Of a DNA stretch of 64,000 nucleotides, positions 34,477-44,516 are shown in pieces (within the stretch, counting starts at the first letter, position 1; each line of letters opens with the position of its first letter). This DNA comes from Desulfotruncus alcoholivorax DSM 16058. Its GTDB lineage: Bacteria > Bacillota > Desulfotomaculia > Desulfotomaculales > Desulfallaceae. Made by a program: the position numbers and the translations under genes. The stretch covers positions 1-64,000 of the forward strand of contig NZ_AUMW01000003.1 in the NCBI RefSeq assembly GCF_000430885.1, given 5' to 3'. The notes beneath the pieces were generated by a model. The model was given only the letters and a program-made list of their open reading frames with translations. It was not told where the DNA came from and made no database searches.

Positions 34477-35085
34477 ATGAAACCAGTTAACATAACTATA
34501 TTTTCCGATTATGCGTGACCATTTTGCTTTATCGGCAAAGGTATTGTCGAAAGGTTGAAAACTGAATATAATCTCATGGAAAAATGGATAGGTTTTGAGC
34601 TGCACCCGGAAACACCCAAGAGTGGAGTTAAAATCGCAGAATTACTGCCTGATGTTGACATTGATCTAATGAACCGCAATTTAAATGATAATGGTGCACC
34701 ATACGGCATCAGCTTTAAACGTAATGACTTCCTGCCCAATACCAGATTGGCTCTGGAAGCGAGTGAATTTGCACATGCACATGGTAAATTTTCTCAGTTT
34801 CATGACCGCTTGTTTAAAGCTTATTTTGCTGAAGGACAGGATATTGGAAATATTATGATTCTCCTAAATCTGGCCCGGGAAATTGGACTGGATAAGGATA
34901 AACTTGAAAAAGATTTAAGAAACCAAACTTATGCTGAAGTTGTTGAACAGAACCGTAACGCAGCTATAAAAAATAATATCACAGCTATACCTACATTTAT
35001 TATTGCAGATAACTTTCGCATCACAGGTGCTCAGCCGTATAGCAGATTTCAAAATGCCTTAGAGAAAAGCCTGAATCAATCCTGA
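34477..35085 (+). CDS. DsbA/FrnE-family thiol oxidoreductase, probable selenoprotein (UxxC)
   Basis: Read through the TGA at 34516-34518, the gene has 202 residues and full DsbA/FrnE-like (PF01323) architecture. The start ATG at 34477 has AAGGGGT 7 bases upstream. The N-terminus is MKPVNITIFSDYA-U-PFCFIGKGIVERL: the first active-site Cys of DYxCPFC is the TGA codon, and Cys17 is the second. The helical insert runs about 40-150, and the cis-Pro loop ITAIPTFII and RITGAQPY close the thioredoxin fold. Without the TGA, translation could begin only at TTG 34555, losing the active site. There are no other defects in the gene, and a hairpin follows the TGA. The family performs thiol-disulfide exchange or isomerisation in the cytosol. 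A nonsense mutation is the alternative reading. Confidence 0.82.
34518..34542 (+). promoter_or_regulatory. Candidate bacterial SECIS hairpin
   Basis: Directly behind the TGA, ACC (34518-34520) pairs with GGT (34540-34542), two bases (AT) bulge, then TTTGC (34523-34527) pairs with GCAAA (34535-34539) around a 7-base loop TTTATCG. Size and distance suit a bacterial SECIS element, but the conserved loop G found in E. coli is not obvious. Confidence 0.5.
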
Positions 35086-35110
35086 ATCAAAAAGTTAATA
35101 ATAAGAACAA

Positions 35111-35148
35111 CCCAAGGATTATAATAAAATCCTTGGGCTTTCTTTTTT
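35111..35148 (+). terminator. Terminator of the selenoprotein gene
   Basis: CCCAAGGATT (35111-35120) pairs with AATCCTTGGG (35128-35137), followed by CTTTCTTTTTTT. It is well formed, which argues that the upstream gene is maintained. Confidence 0.9.
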
Positions 35149-35247
35149 TAATTCACTTTTGCAAAAACTATAAATAAAAAAACAGTCTCCTCTACCCTTT
35201 AAAAAGTTATTAGTTTACATAATATCTATTATCGGAAGTTGTTTTTT

Positions 35248-35277
35248 AAAAAAAGATGCAGGAGCGATACCTGCATC
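35248..35277 (-). terminator. Terminator of the mmc operon
   Basis: On the minus strand GATGCAGG (from 35277) pairs with CCTGCATC (to 35255), followed by seven T. It lies 23 bases after the stop of the last gene. Confidence 0.88.
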
Positions 35278-35299
35278 CATATATTAAACTATCCTTCTT

Positions 35300-36646
35300 C
35301 TATTCCTTGCCGTTGCGAGCTTCAAAAAACGCTTTGGCAACCTGAGGGAAAATTGCCATTGAAACAACATCTTCTTCCTGGCGCTTATATGGCTCGCATG
35401 CTTCCCGGGCTTTGGGCAGCTCAGGTTCAATTAAATCAGCCGGACGGCAGTCAATTGGCTTTTCGTCACCGATAATCTTTTTCCTGACTTCTTCGTTTAC
35501 TGGTGCCGGAGGACGCCCGTAATACCCGCGCATATAGTTCTTAACCTCGTCAGTTGCTATCATATAACGCTGGCCAAGCACCACGTTTAAAGCAGCCTGG
35601 GCACCGACAATTTGACTGGACGGAGTAACCAGTGGAGGATACCCGAAATCTTCCCTGACCCTGGGTACTTCAGCCAATACTTCCGGCAACTTGTGCAGAG
35701 CATTTTGTTCTTTTAACTGTGCAATAAAGTTTGATATCATACCGCCGGGTATCTGATAGGTCAATACGTTTGTATCAGGGCTGCAGCTGGCGTTGTCGAA
35801 TTCAGCATAGTTTGCACGTACCTCTCTAAAGTACTGGGAAATCTCGGATAGCAGTCCAAGGTCCAAACCTGTGTCATAAGGAGTATCTTTAAGAGCAGCA
35901 ACCATGCTTTCAGTGGCAGGCTGTGAGCTTTGTAGAGCCATTGATGATACTGCACAATCCAGTACGTCTACGCCGGCTTCTACTGCCTTCAAATAGGTCA
36001 TAGAGGCCATGCCGCTGGTGTAATGGCAGTGCAATTGAACCATGAGGCCCAGGTTTTCCTTCCAACCCTTGATAATTTCATAAGCAGGCATAGGTGCCAA
36101 TATTCCTGCCATGTCCTTAAGACATAGTGAATCCACACCCATTTCCTTTAGTTCAGCGCCCATGCGCATGTAAAAGTCGTAGTCATGAACGGGACTTATT
36201 GTATAAACAACAGTTCCTTGGGCGTGTGCACCTTCCCGTTTTACATACTCGATAGCTTTTTCCATATTTCTGGTATCGTTTAGCGCGTCAAAGATACGGA
36301 AGATATCCAGTCCATTGTCAACTGTTCGTTTAATGAATTCCTCCAAAACATCATCAGCATAGTGCTTATATCCAACAACATTCTGACCGCGAAGCAACAT
36401 TTGCAGTTTACTATTTTTGAAGTGCTTGCGTGCAGCGCGCAGCCTTTCCCAGGGATCCTCGTTGCAGAAACGCATACAGGTATCAAAAGTTGCCCCGCCC
36501 CAAATTTCTATTGAATAAAATCCAACTTGTTCAACTTTCTCAGCAATGGGAAGCATATGTTCTGTGCGCATACGGGTGGCCAGCAGCGATTGATGGCCAT
36601 CCCGCATTGTGGTGTCGCAAATCAAAACCTTTCTCGGTTCAGTCAT
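35300..36646 (-). CDS. Carboxyltransferase 5S-type / oxaloacetate decarboxylase alpha-type subunit
   Basis: Interconverts oxaloacetate and pyruvate by moving CO2 to or from a biotin carrier. The 448-residue product has the TIM barrel with metal ligand Asp11 in CDTTMRDGHQS, the lysine that is carbamylated in relatives (Lys177, LCLKDMAG) and metal histidines His206/His208 in LHCHYTSGM. It stops before any biotinyl domain (no AMKM), like the 5S subunit of transcarboxylase and unlike fused decarboxylases. It is the last gene of the mmc operon, matching mmcL/M position in Pelotomaculum. ATG at 36646 has GAGGGG upstream. Confidence 0.9.
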   Translation of the reverse strand: MTEPRKVLICDTTMRDGHQSLLATRMRTEHMLPIAEKVEQVGFYSIEIWGGATFDTCMRFCNEDPWERLRAARKHFKNSKLQMLLRGQNVVGYKHYADDVLEEFIKRTVDNGLDIFRIFDALNDTRNMEKAIEYVKREGAHAQGTVVYTISPVHDYDFYMRMGAELKEMGVDSLCLKDMAGILAPMPAYEIIKGWKENLGLMVQLHCHYTSGMASMTYLKAVEAGVDVLDCAVSSMALQSSQPATESMVAALKDTPYDTGLDLGLLSEISQYFREVRANYAEFDNASCSPDTNVLTYQIPGGMISNFIAQLKEQNALHKLPEVLAEVPRVREDFGYPPLVTPSSQIVGAQAALNVVLGQRYMIATDEVKNYMRGYYGRPPAPVNEEVRKKIIGDEKPIDCRPADLIEPELPKAREACEPYKRQEEDVVSMAIFPQVAKAFFEARNGKE

Positions 36647-36685
36647 TAATTACCCCTCCAGACTGAATTTTTTTTTACTCTTAAT

Positions 36686-37687
<1,002 letters not shown>

Positions 37688-37696
37688 TTATTTTAT

Positions 37697-39220
37697 CTAG
37701 ACAGGCAAATTGCCATGTTTTTTGTAAGGTCTTTCTTCCTCTTTAGTGACCAGTATTTTTAATGCGTCAATAATCTTGTTCCTGGTATCCCTTGGATCAA
37801 TAACATCGTCCACAAACCCCCTGGAGCTGGCAATGTAGGGATTGGCAAACTTATCGCGGTATTCCTGTACCAGGCGTGCCCTTTCCTGTGCCTGGTTTTC
37901 CGCATTTGCTATTTCATTGCGGTAGATTATGTTGACAGCTCCTTCAGGGCCCATAACTGCTATTTCCGCTGTAGGCCAGGCATATACCATATCAGCCCGC
38001 AATGAACTGCTGCACATGGCCAGGTAGGCGCCACCGTAAGCCTTGCGCAATATAATCGTTATTTTGGGAACAGTTGCCTCGGAATAGGCGTAAAGCATTT
38101 TAGCTCCATGCCTGATAATGCCGCCATATTCCTGAGCGGTTCCCGGTAAGAAACCAGGCACGTCCATGAATGTTACTAACGGGATATTAAAGGCATCACA
38201 GAATCTGATAAAACGACTTATTTTATCTGATGCGTTTATGTCCAGACAGCCAGCCAGGTGATCAGGCTGGTTGGCCACTATACCGACAGGTTGCCCGTCG
38301 ATCCTGGCAAAGCCAATCACAGCGTTTTTGGCGTAATACGGCAGAACCTCTAAAAATTCACCGCCATCAATAACTGCAGCTACAACCTTTTTCACGTCAT
38401 AGGGCAGTATCGGCTGAGCAGGAACGATATTAATTAGTTCCTCTCTGTCTACTACAGGTTCTTTTGGTTCACGAAGCGGAGGTTTTTCCAAATTGTTGGA
38501 GGGTAAAAAGCCCAGCAGTTGCTTGACCAGGTCCAGACAGTGCTCTTCATTGTCAGCGGCAAAATGAGAAACGCCGCTGGTCTGGTTATGGGTCATCGCC
38601 CCGCCCAGTTGCTCCATTGACACTTCTTCACCAGTTACAGCTTTAATCACCTGTGGCCCGGTGATAAACATCTGGCTGGTTTCCTTGACCATAAATATAA
38701 AATCCATTAATGCAGGAGAATAAACAGCTCCGCCGGCACACGGCCCCATTATTATTGCAAGCTGGGGAATTACCCCTGAAGCAACAGTATTTCTAAAAAA
38801 GATTTCGCCATAACCATTTAAGGCATCCACGCCTTCCTGAATCCGAGCGCCTCCGGAATCATTCAAGCCGATTACCGGGGCACCGGTTCTCATAGCTAAA
38901 TCCAGAACCTTACAAATTTTTTGAGCGTGTATTTTACCCAGCGACCCTCCGGTTACCGTAAAATCCTGAGCGTAGATAAATACTTTTCTTCCTTCAACCA
39001 TGCCATACCCGGTAACAACTCCCTCGCTCGGGTTTTTATCCGGGTCCCCGGCAAATACATCAATCTCTCTAAAGGTACCTGAATCAAAAAGATACTCGAT
39101 CCGCTCGCGGGCTGTTTTCTTTCCAGCGGCATGCTGCTTTTCAACTCTTTTTTCGCCGCCCCCGGCCCGTACTTTAGCCCGCAGCTCATTTAATTGCGCA
39201 AGCTTTTCCTGCATACTCAA
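37697..39220 (-). CDS. mmdA: Methylmalonyl-CoA decarboxylase/carboxyltransferase 12S-type subunit
   Basis: Carboxyltransferase that exchanges CO2 between methylmalonyl-CoA/propionyl-CoA and a biotin carrier. 507 residues of the propionyl-CoA carboxylase beta/MmdA family: GKKTARERIEYLFD near the N-terminus, the acyl-CoA oxyanion loop NDSGGARIQEGVDALNGYGEIF and the C-terminal carboxybiotin loop RKAYGGAYLAMCSSSLRADMVYAWPTAEIAVMGPEGAVNIIY. It matches mmcI. Start ATG at 39220 with GGAGG upstream. It is 14 bases after the epimerase gene. Confidence 0.94.
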   Translation of the reverse strand: MSMQEKLAQLNELRAKVRAGGGEKRVEKQHAAGKKTARERIEYLFDSGTFREIDVFAGDPDKNPSEGVVTGYGMVEGRKVFIYAQDFTVTGGSLGKIHAQKICKVLDLAMRTGAPVIGLNDSGGARIQEGVDALNGYGEIFFRNTVASGVIPQLAIIMGPCAGGAVYSPALMDFIFMVKETSQMFITGPQVIKAVTGEEVSMEQLGGAMTHNQTSGVSHFAADNEEHCLDLVKQLLGFLPSNNLEKPPLREPKEPVVDREELINIVPAQPILPYDVKKVVAAVIDGGEFLEVLPYYAKNAVIGFARIDGQPVGIVANQPDHLAGCLDINASDKISRFIRFCDAFNIPLVTFMDVPGFLPGTAQEYGGIIRHGAKMLYAYSEATVPKITIILRKAYGGAYLAMCSSSLRADMVYAWPTAEIAVMGPEGAVNIIYRNEIANAENQAQERARLVQEYRDKFANPYIASSRGFVDDVIDPRDTRNKIIDALKILVTKEEERPYKKHGNLPV

Positions 39221-39234
39221 AATGCAATACCTCC

Positions 39235-39636
39235 CTAATCACGTTCACACAATTCCACTAACGTACCAAAACTGGCTTTGGGATGTAAAAATGCTATTCT
39301 GGCACCTCCAGCCCCGCGCCTGGGTTTTTCATCAATCAACCTTACGCCGGCAGCTTTCAGTTGAGCAAGTTTTTCCTCTAAATTATCTACTCTGAAAGCT
39401 ATATGTTGAATCCCCTCACCATTTTTTTCAATATATTTGGCAATGGGACCGTCCGAAGTAGTGCTTTCTAATAACTCCACTTCACTGTCTCCGGTTGGGA
39501 TAAAGGCTACCTTTACTTTTTGGTCTTCCACCACTTCTTCCTCAGTAACCGAAAGCCCCAAAACTTTTTCATAAAATTCTTTGGCCGCAGCCAAATCTTT
39601 AACCGCAATGCCTATGTGGTCAATTTTTTTAATCAT
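39235..39636 (-). CDS. mce: Methylmalonyl-CoA epimerase
   Basis: Interconverts (2R)- and (2S)-methylmalonyl-CoA. 133 residues of the glyoxalase/VOC fold with [11 protein letters not shown] at the N-terminus (metal His), ELLESTT and [19 protein letters not shown], and the C-terminal GTLVELCER with the metal Glu. Start ATG at 39636 after GGGGAGG; a GTG 9 bases upstream is also in frame. Matches mmcH. Confidence 0.95.
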   Translation of the reverse strand: MIKKIDHIGIAVKDLAAAKEFYEKVLGLSVTEEEVVEDQKVKVAFIPTGDSEVELLESTTSDGPIAKYIEKNGEGIQHIAFRVDNLEEKLAQLKAAGVRLIDEKPRRGAGGARIAFLHPKASFGTLVELCERD

Positions 39637-39689
39637 GTGGTACACCTCCCCAAATAAAAACTATTATTACCACTGCAACCTGTGGTCAT

Positions 39690-40091
39690 TTAACGTTGAG
39701 CTATTTTTTGCTTGATGTGATTTATAACATCTACCGTGCTGGTTCCGGGAGTAAATATTTCAGCAATTCCCTTTGCTTTCAGTTCCGGAATATCTTCTTC
39801 AGGGATAATTCCTCCACCCAACACCAAAATATCACCCGCGTTTTGTTGCTTGAGTCCCTCAACTACAGCAGGGAATAAGTGCATGTGGGCCCCGGACAAG
39901 CAGCTCAATGCGACCACGTCAACGTCTTCCTGCAACGCCGCCCCCACTATCTGATCCGGAGTCTGTCGCAGGCCGGTATATATAACTTCCATGCCGGCAT
40001 CACGCAGGGCCTGGGCGATAACTTTGGCCCCCCTGTCATGTCCATCCAGTCCCGGTTTTGCAACCAGCACCCTGATTGGTTTTCCACTCAT
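39690..40091 (-). CDS. mcmB: Methylmalonyl-CoA mutase, cobalamin-binding small subunit
   Basis: A stand-alone B12-binding domain, 133 residues. The lower-ligand motif is DGHDRG (Asp16-x-His18-x-x-Gly21), followed by [13 protein letters not shown], the SxL motif ALSCLSGAH and [26 protein letters not shown]. It binds adenosylcobalamin for the catalytic subunit encoded 18 bases upstream in the operon. Matches mmcG. Start ATG at 40091 with GGAGG. Confidence 0.95.
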   Translation of the reverse strand: MSGKPIRVLVAKPGLDGHDRGAKVIAQALRDAGMEVIYTGLRQTPDQIVGAALQEDVDVVALSCLSGAHMHLFPAVVEGLKQQNAGDILVLGGGIIPEEDIPELKAKGIAEIFTPGTSTVDVINHIKQKIAQR

Positions 40092-40109
40092 CCAAGCATT
40101 CCTCCTCGA

Positions 40110-41780
40110 CTAAAAAACGATTTGCTGCTGGTATTCGCCGTAGACTTCTCTAAGTACGCCGCAGATTTCTCCCAGGGTCGCATAACTCTTTACGGCTTCA
40201 ATAAAGTAAGGCATTAAATTTTCACTGGTTTGCGCTACCTGCTTAATCTGATTTAATACACTCCGGACTTTTTCGTTATCCCGTTCGGATCTTAACTTGG
40301 CCAGTTTGGCCTCCTGGCGTTTTCCTACTTCCGGGTCTACTTTCAGCAGGTCTTTGGGTTTATCTGTATCTAATTGGAACTTATTCACTCCAATAACTGT
40401 TTTCTTGCCGCTTTCGATATCCTGCTGGTACCTGTAGGCACTCTTTTGAATCTCTTTTTGCATAAAATCAATGGCTTTGGGCGCACCACCAATATCATCA
40501 ATTTTTTTGATATAATCCATTGCCCTTTTTTCTATTTCATCCGTTAGTTTTTCTACAAAATAAGATCCTCCCAGCGGATCCACAGTATCTGCAACGCCAA
40601 TTTCATAGCCGATAACTTGCTGGGTGCGAAGGGCAATTAAAACTGAACTTTCACTGGGCAGCGCCAATGCTTCGTCCCGTGAATTGGTATGCAGGGACTG
40701 TGTTCCGCCTAAAACCGCACTCAATGCCTGGAAGGCTACACGCATGATATTTACGTCCGGCTGCTGGGCGGTTAAGGTGCACCCGGCCGTTTGGGTGTGG
40801 AAGCGCAGCATCAGTGACTTAGGATCCTTGGCCCCGAAACGTTCTTTCATTACCCTGGCCCAAAGGCGGCGCGCCGCTCTAAACTTGGCTACTTCCTCAA
40901 AGAAATTAAGGTGAGCATTAAAGAAAAAGCTAAGCCTGGGAGCAAAAGCATCAACGTCCAGGCCGGCATTAATAGCGGCTTGCACGTAGGCAATGCCGTC
41001 AGCCAGCGTAAAGGCAACTTCTTGTACAGCGGTTGACCCGGCTTCCCTAATGTGATATCCGCTGATACTGATAGTGTTCCAGCTGGGAACCTCTTTAGCA
41101 CAGTATTCAAAAATATCGGTTATTAAACGCATGGAATGATCCGGCGGGAAAATATAAGTTCCCCTGGCAATATACTCTTTCAATATGTCATTTTGAATTG
41201 TGCCTTTAAGCTGATCGGCCTTGACTCCCTGCTTTTCCGCCACGGCTATATACATGGCCAGCAGGATAGCAGCCGGAGAATTTATGGTCATGGAAGTGCT
41301 TACTTTATCAAGTGGAATCTGGTCAAATAAAGTTTCCATATCCAACAAGGAATCAATGGCCACGCCAACCTTGCCGACTTCTCCCATGGCAAGCTGGTGG
41401 TCGGAATCATAACCTATTTGGGTGGGCAGGTCGAAGGCCACGCTTAAACCTGTTTGCCCCTGTTCCAGCAGGTACCGGAATCTTTTATTGGTTTCCTCAG
41501 CAGTGCCAAAACCGGCATACTGGCGCATGGTCCAGTATCTGCCTCTGTACATATTGGGCTGAACGCCTCTGGTATACGGGAAACTGCCAGGGAAACCAAG
41601 GTCATTCTCATAACTTAAATATTCAATCTCTTCAGGGGTATATAAAGTATCAATTTCAATTCCCGAATCGGTGACAAACTGGGGTTGGCGCTCCGGACGC
41701 TTGGATTTCAGTTTATCCAGTTTCTCATTGTACTTTTGTTTGCCGGCTTTTATCTTTTCCACCAAATCCTTGTCAAACAA
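40110..41780 (-). CDS. mcmA: Methylmalonyl-CoA mutase, catalytic large subunit
   Basis: Catalyses succinyl-CoA/methylmalonyl-CoA rearrangement together with the separate cobalamin subunit. 556 residues. [37 protein letters not shown] and [16 protein letters not shown] are the substrate channel signature; [23 protein letters not shown] and [20 protein letters not shown] follow. The C-terminal B12 domain of fused mutases is absent. The start TTG at 41780 follows GAGGAGGAG; a GTG at 41798 precedes this ribosome site. Matches mmcF. MeaB for its maintenance is encoded at 10.3 kb. Confidence 0.95.
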   Translation of the reverse strand: MFDKDLVEKIKAGKQKYNEKLDKLKSKRPERQPQFVTDSGIEIDTLYTPEEIEYLSYENDLGFPGSFPYTRGVQPNMYRGRYWTMRQYAGFGTAEETNKRFRYLLEQGQTGLSVAFDLPTQIGYDSDHQLAMGEVGKVGVAIDSLLDMETLFDQIPLDKVSTSMTINSPAAILLAMYIAVAEKQGVKADQLKGTIQNDILKEYIARGTYIFPPDHSMRLITDIFEYCAKEVPSWNTISISGYHIREAGSTAVQEVAFTLADGIAYVQAAINAGLDVDAFAPRLSFFFNAHLNFFEEVAKFRAARRLWARVMKERFGAKDPKSLMLRFHTQTAGCTLTAQQPDVNIMRVAFQALSAVLGGTQSLHTNSRDEALALPSESSVLIALRTQQVIGYEIGVADTVDPLGGSYFVEKLTDEIEKRAMDYIKKIDDIGGAPKAIDFMQKEIQKSAYRYQQDIESGKKTVIGVNKFQLDTDKPKDLLKVDPEVGKRQEAKLAKLRSERDNEKVRSVLNQIKQVAQTSENLMPYFIEAVKSYATLGEICGVLREVYGEYQQQIVF

Positions 41781-41810
41781 GCTATCTCCTCCTCTCACAA
41801 TCCTTTTCCG

Positions 41811-42677
41811 CTACTTCAGTTTTTCACGAAGCAACTCAGGAACTTCAAACGGCAGAGTGGCAACACTTGCTCCCGCAGCCGTCAGTGCTTCTACTTTCGC
41901 ATTAAATGTTCCCTTACCTCTTTCGATAATAGCACCGGCATGGCCCATTCGTTTTCCGGGAGGTGCGCTCTTACCGGCAATGTAAGCAACTACGGGCTTG
42001 GTCATTTTTTTAATAAAAAGGGACGCTTCTTCTTCCGCATTTCCGCCAATTTCACCAACTAACACTACCGCTTGGGTTTCCGGGTCTTTTTCAAATTTTT
42101 CGAGCACATCCACAAATGATAAACCAACAACTCTGTCGCCACCGAGTCCAACAACGGTTGTTTGTCCAAAACCATTAGCAGTCAAATTGCCAACTATTTC
42201 ATAGGTCAGGGTCCCACTCCGGGCAACTACGCCAATGGAACCCGGAACAAAGAATTGGTTCGGAGGGATACCGATTTTGCATTTACCCGATGAGACAATG
42301 CCAAACGTATTTGGCCCCACCACTGTAGTCCCTTTTCTGCTGGCCAGATCAATAATATCCATTTCATCGTGCACAGGAATATGTTCTGTTACAATGACAA
42401 GCACTTTGATTCCAGCAGTTATTGCTTCAAAGGCAGCATCTTTAGCAAAAGGGGCCGGTATAAACAATACGGAGGCGTCAACCCGCACTTGCTCCATTGC
42501 CGCATAGACATTGTCAAATACCGGCACTCCCTCTACCTCTTGCCCGCCTTTACCGGGCGAAGTGCCCCCAACAATTTTAGTGCCGTAAGCCAGCATTTGC
42601 CGGGTATGAAACTTACCCTGGTTCCCGGTTATGCCCTGGACAACAACATTTGTATTCTCATTGATAATAATAGCCAC
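41811..42677 (-). CDS. sucD: Succinyl-CoA synthetase alpha subunit
   Basis: Substrate-level phosphorylation step, succinyl-CoA + NDP + Pi to succinate + CoA + NTP, in propionate oxidation. 288 residues with the CoA-binding Rossmann domain VVQGITGNQGKFHT, the VGPNTFGIVSSGKCKIG segment and the phosphorylated His in GKRMGHAGAIIERGKGT. Start ATG at 42677. Lies 42 bases after sucC in the operon. Matches mmcE. Confidence 0.96.
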   Translation of the reverse strand: MAIIINENTNVVVQGITGNQGKFHTRQMLAYGTKIVGGTSPGKGGQEVEGVPVFDNVYAAMEQVRVDASVLFIPAPFAKDAAFEAITAGIKVLVIVTEHIPVHDEMDIIDLASRKGTTVVGPNTFGIVSSGKCKIGIPPNQFFVPGSIGVVARSGTLTYEIVGNLTANGFGQTTVVGLGGDRVVGLSFVDVLEKFEKDPETQAVVLVGEIGGNAEEEASLFIKKMTKPVVAYIAGKSAPPGKRMGHAGAIIERGKGTFNAKVEALTAAGASVATLPFEVPELLREKLK

Positions 42678-42719
42678 TATTAAAACACTCCTTTTTCCCT
42701 GTCTGAAAAAATGAAAGGT

Positions 42720-43832
42720 TTAACCGGCGTTAGCTATTTCCACAGCTTTGGCCGCAGCTTCCTGCATAACCTTGTAAGCTTCCATACCGTTTTCCTGGAT
42801 AATTTTCACTCCTTCTTCCTCATTGGTGCCAACCAGTCTTATCACCACAGGTACAGGAATTTCCTTATTCTTTTTAACTGTCACCAGCGCATTGGCAACA
42901 TCGTCGCACCTGGTGATCCCGCCAAATATATTAATGAATATAACCTTTGGGTTTGTCTCTAATAACAATTCAATGGCCTTAGTCGTACCCTCAATACCTG
43001 TACCGCCGCCTGCATCCAGGAAGTTGGCAGGCTTTCCGCCGTAATGAACTAATGTGTCCAGACTGCCCATAGACATACCGGCCCCGTTTGCCATGACGGC
43101 AATATTACCCCCGAGCTCAACGAAAGCTAATCCTAAATCATGGGCTTTTTTCTCAATTGATGTGCGGTCTTCAACATATGGCATTCCTTTCTGCCTGAAT
43201 AAAGCATCATCATCAATAGTCATCTTGGAGTCAGCCGCAATTAGTGTATCTCCACTGATTACCAACGGGTTAATCTCAACCAGTTCTGCATCTTTTTCTC
43301 TAAAAATCTTATAAAGTAAACCTAGCAGACGATTAAATTCTTTGCTGACAGGACCTGTCAACCCAATACGCCTGCAAATTTCCCTGCCAAGATATGGGTA
43401 TACACCTACTGATACATCCACATGCTGTTTGGCTATGAACTCATCGTCAACCTCTTCAATGTCCATGCCCCCTTGGGACGAGGCTATAATCACCGGTTTT
43501 TTAGCCGCGCCGTCAATGGTTATGGCCAAATACAACTCTTGGTCAATTTTAATTTTTTCTTCTACCAACACTTTTTCGACCTTATGTCCTTGAACGGTCA
43601 TAGAGAGGATTTCACCGGCAACCCGGGCAGCTTCTTCTGGAGTATCCGCGAATTTAATGCCCCCGCCTTTCCCCCTTTTACCGGCCAGGATCTGTGACTT
43701 AACCACAACAGTGCCATTTATTTCCTTGGCAACCGTACTTGCATCTTCGGGGGTTTCAACCATTTTACCCCTGGGTACGTTGATTCCGTACGATGCAAAA
43801 ATTTCTTTACCCATATACTCAAATAATTTCAC
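42720..43832 (-). CDS. sucC: Succinyl-CoA synthetase beta subunit
   Basis: ATP-grasp subunit of succinyl-CoA synthetase, 370 residues: MKLFEYMGKEIFASYGINVPRG at the N-terminus, KSQILAGKRGKGGGIKFADTPEEA nucleotide loop, VEINPLVIS and the C-terminal NIFGGITRCDDVA power helix region. Start GTG at 43832 with AGAGGGGG at correct distance; the upstream in-frame ATG at 43853 overlaps that ribosome site. Matches mmcD. Confidence 0.96.
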   Translation of the reverse strand: MKLFEYMGKEIFASYGINVPRGKMVETPEDASTVAKEINGTVVVKSQILAGKRGKGGGIKFADTPEEAARVAGEILSMTVQGHKVEKVLVEEKIKIDQELYLAITIDGAAKKPVIIASSQGGMDIEEVDDEFIAKQHVDVSVGVYPYLGREICRRIGLTGPVSKEFNRLLGLLYKIFREKDAELVEINPLVISGDTLIAADSKMTIDDDALFRQKGMPYVEDRTSIEKKAHDLGLAFVELGGNIAVMANGAGMSMGSLDTLVHYGGKPANFLDAGGGTGIEGTTKAIELLLETNPKVIFINIFGGITRCDDVANALVTVKKNKEIPVPVVIRLVGTNEEEGVKIIQENGMEAYKVMQEAAAKAVEIANAG

Positions 43833-43940
43833 CGCATTTCCCCCTCTTGCCATTTATAATTTCTATAAATCCATTTAATCCAAGTTCAAATGTAAAAAAT
43901 CTATAGTAATTTATCCTTAATTTATACACCTCCCCGTCAT

Positions 43941-44495
43941 TCATGTTGTAGCATATATTTTACTGCCTTCTTCATATAAATCTCCGCCTAAAGTGTCGTT
44001 TACCACAATTACAGGAAAATCCTCGACAACAAGCCTGTGAATTGCTTCGGGACCAAGTTCCGGATAAGCCACTACCTCACACTCTTTAATGCACTTGCTT
44101 ATTAATGCAGCAGCACCTCCAACAGCTGCAAAATATACAGCTTTATGCTGCTTCATCGATTTGATAACCTCAGGCAGGCGTTTTCCCTTGCCAACCATTC
44201 CTTTTAAGCCAATATCAATTAATCTGGGCGCATAGGCATCCATCCTGCCGCTGGTGGTGGGACCTGCAGAACCGATAACCTGACCTGGTTTGGCCGGGGA
44301 AGGTCCTACATAATATATTATCTGGCCCTTTACATCAATGGGCAATTCCCTACCGGCATCCAGCAATTCAACAAGTTTTTTATGCGCAGCGTCTCTACCG
44401 GTATATATAACGCCGTTTAACAAAACACGTTGTCCTATACGAAGTTTTTCCACCATTTCATCAGTTAAAGGAGTTGTAAGTTTAATTTTGGTCAA
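43941..44495 (-). CDS. mmcC: Class I fumarase beta subunit
   Basis: C-terminal half of the two-subunit iron-sulfur fumarase, 184 residues (Fumerase_C). MTKIKLTTPLTDEMVEKLRIGQRVLLNGVIYTGRDAAHKKL, YYVGPSPAKPGQVIGSAGPTTSGRMD and YFAAVGGAAALISKCI are family signatures. It hydrates fumarate to malate with the alpha subunit encoded 21 bases upstream. A tartrate dehydratase is excluded only by context (mmc operon). The mmc symbol follows the Pelotomaculum order. Confidence 0.93.
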   Translation of the reverse strand: MTKIKLTTPLTDEMVEKLRIGQRVLLNGVIYTGRDAAHKKLVELLDAGRELPIDVKGQIIYYVGPSPAKPGQVIGSAGPTTSGRMDAYAPRLIDIGLKGMVGKGKRLPEVIKSMKQHKAVYFAAVGGAAALISKCIKECEVVAYPELGPEAIHRLVVEDFPVIVVNDTLGGDLYEEGSKIYATT

Positions 44496-44516
44496 GTTAA
44501 TTCCCCCTCCCGCAAC

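Noticed and set aside
34555-35085. A 176-residue protein starting at TTG 34555 as the real gene
   Set aside because: This start lacks a ribosome site and would remove the thioredoxin-fold first strand and active site. ATG 34477 with AAGGGGT and TGA read as selenocysteine explains the locus better.
34477-35085. Pseudogene by nonsense mutation
   Set aside because: Considered seriously. The stop hits exactly the catalytic Cys codon, the rest is intact and a hairpin and terminator are in place, so selenocysteine is preferred. It remains the main alternative.
42235-43593. Plus-strand open frames over the mmc operon
   Set aside because: They are antisense shadows of sucC/sucD, with Ser/Pro-rich nonsense composition and no ribosome sites.
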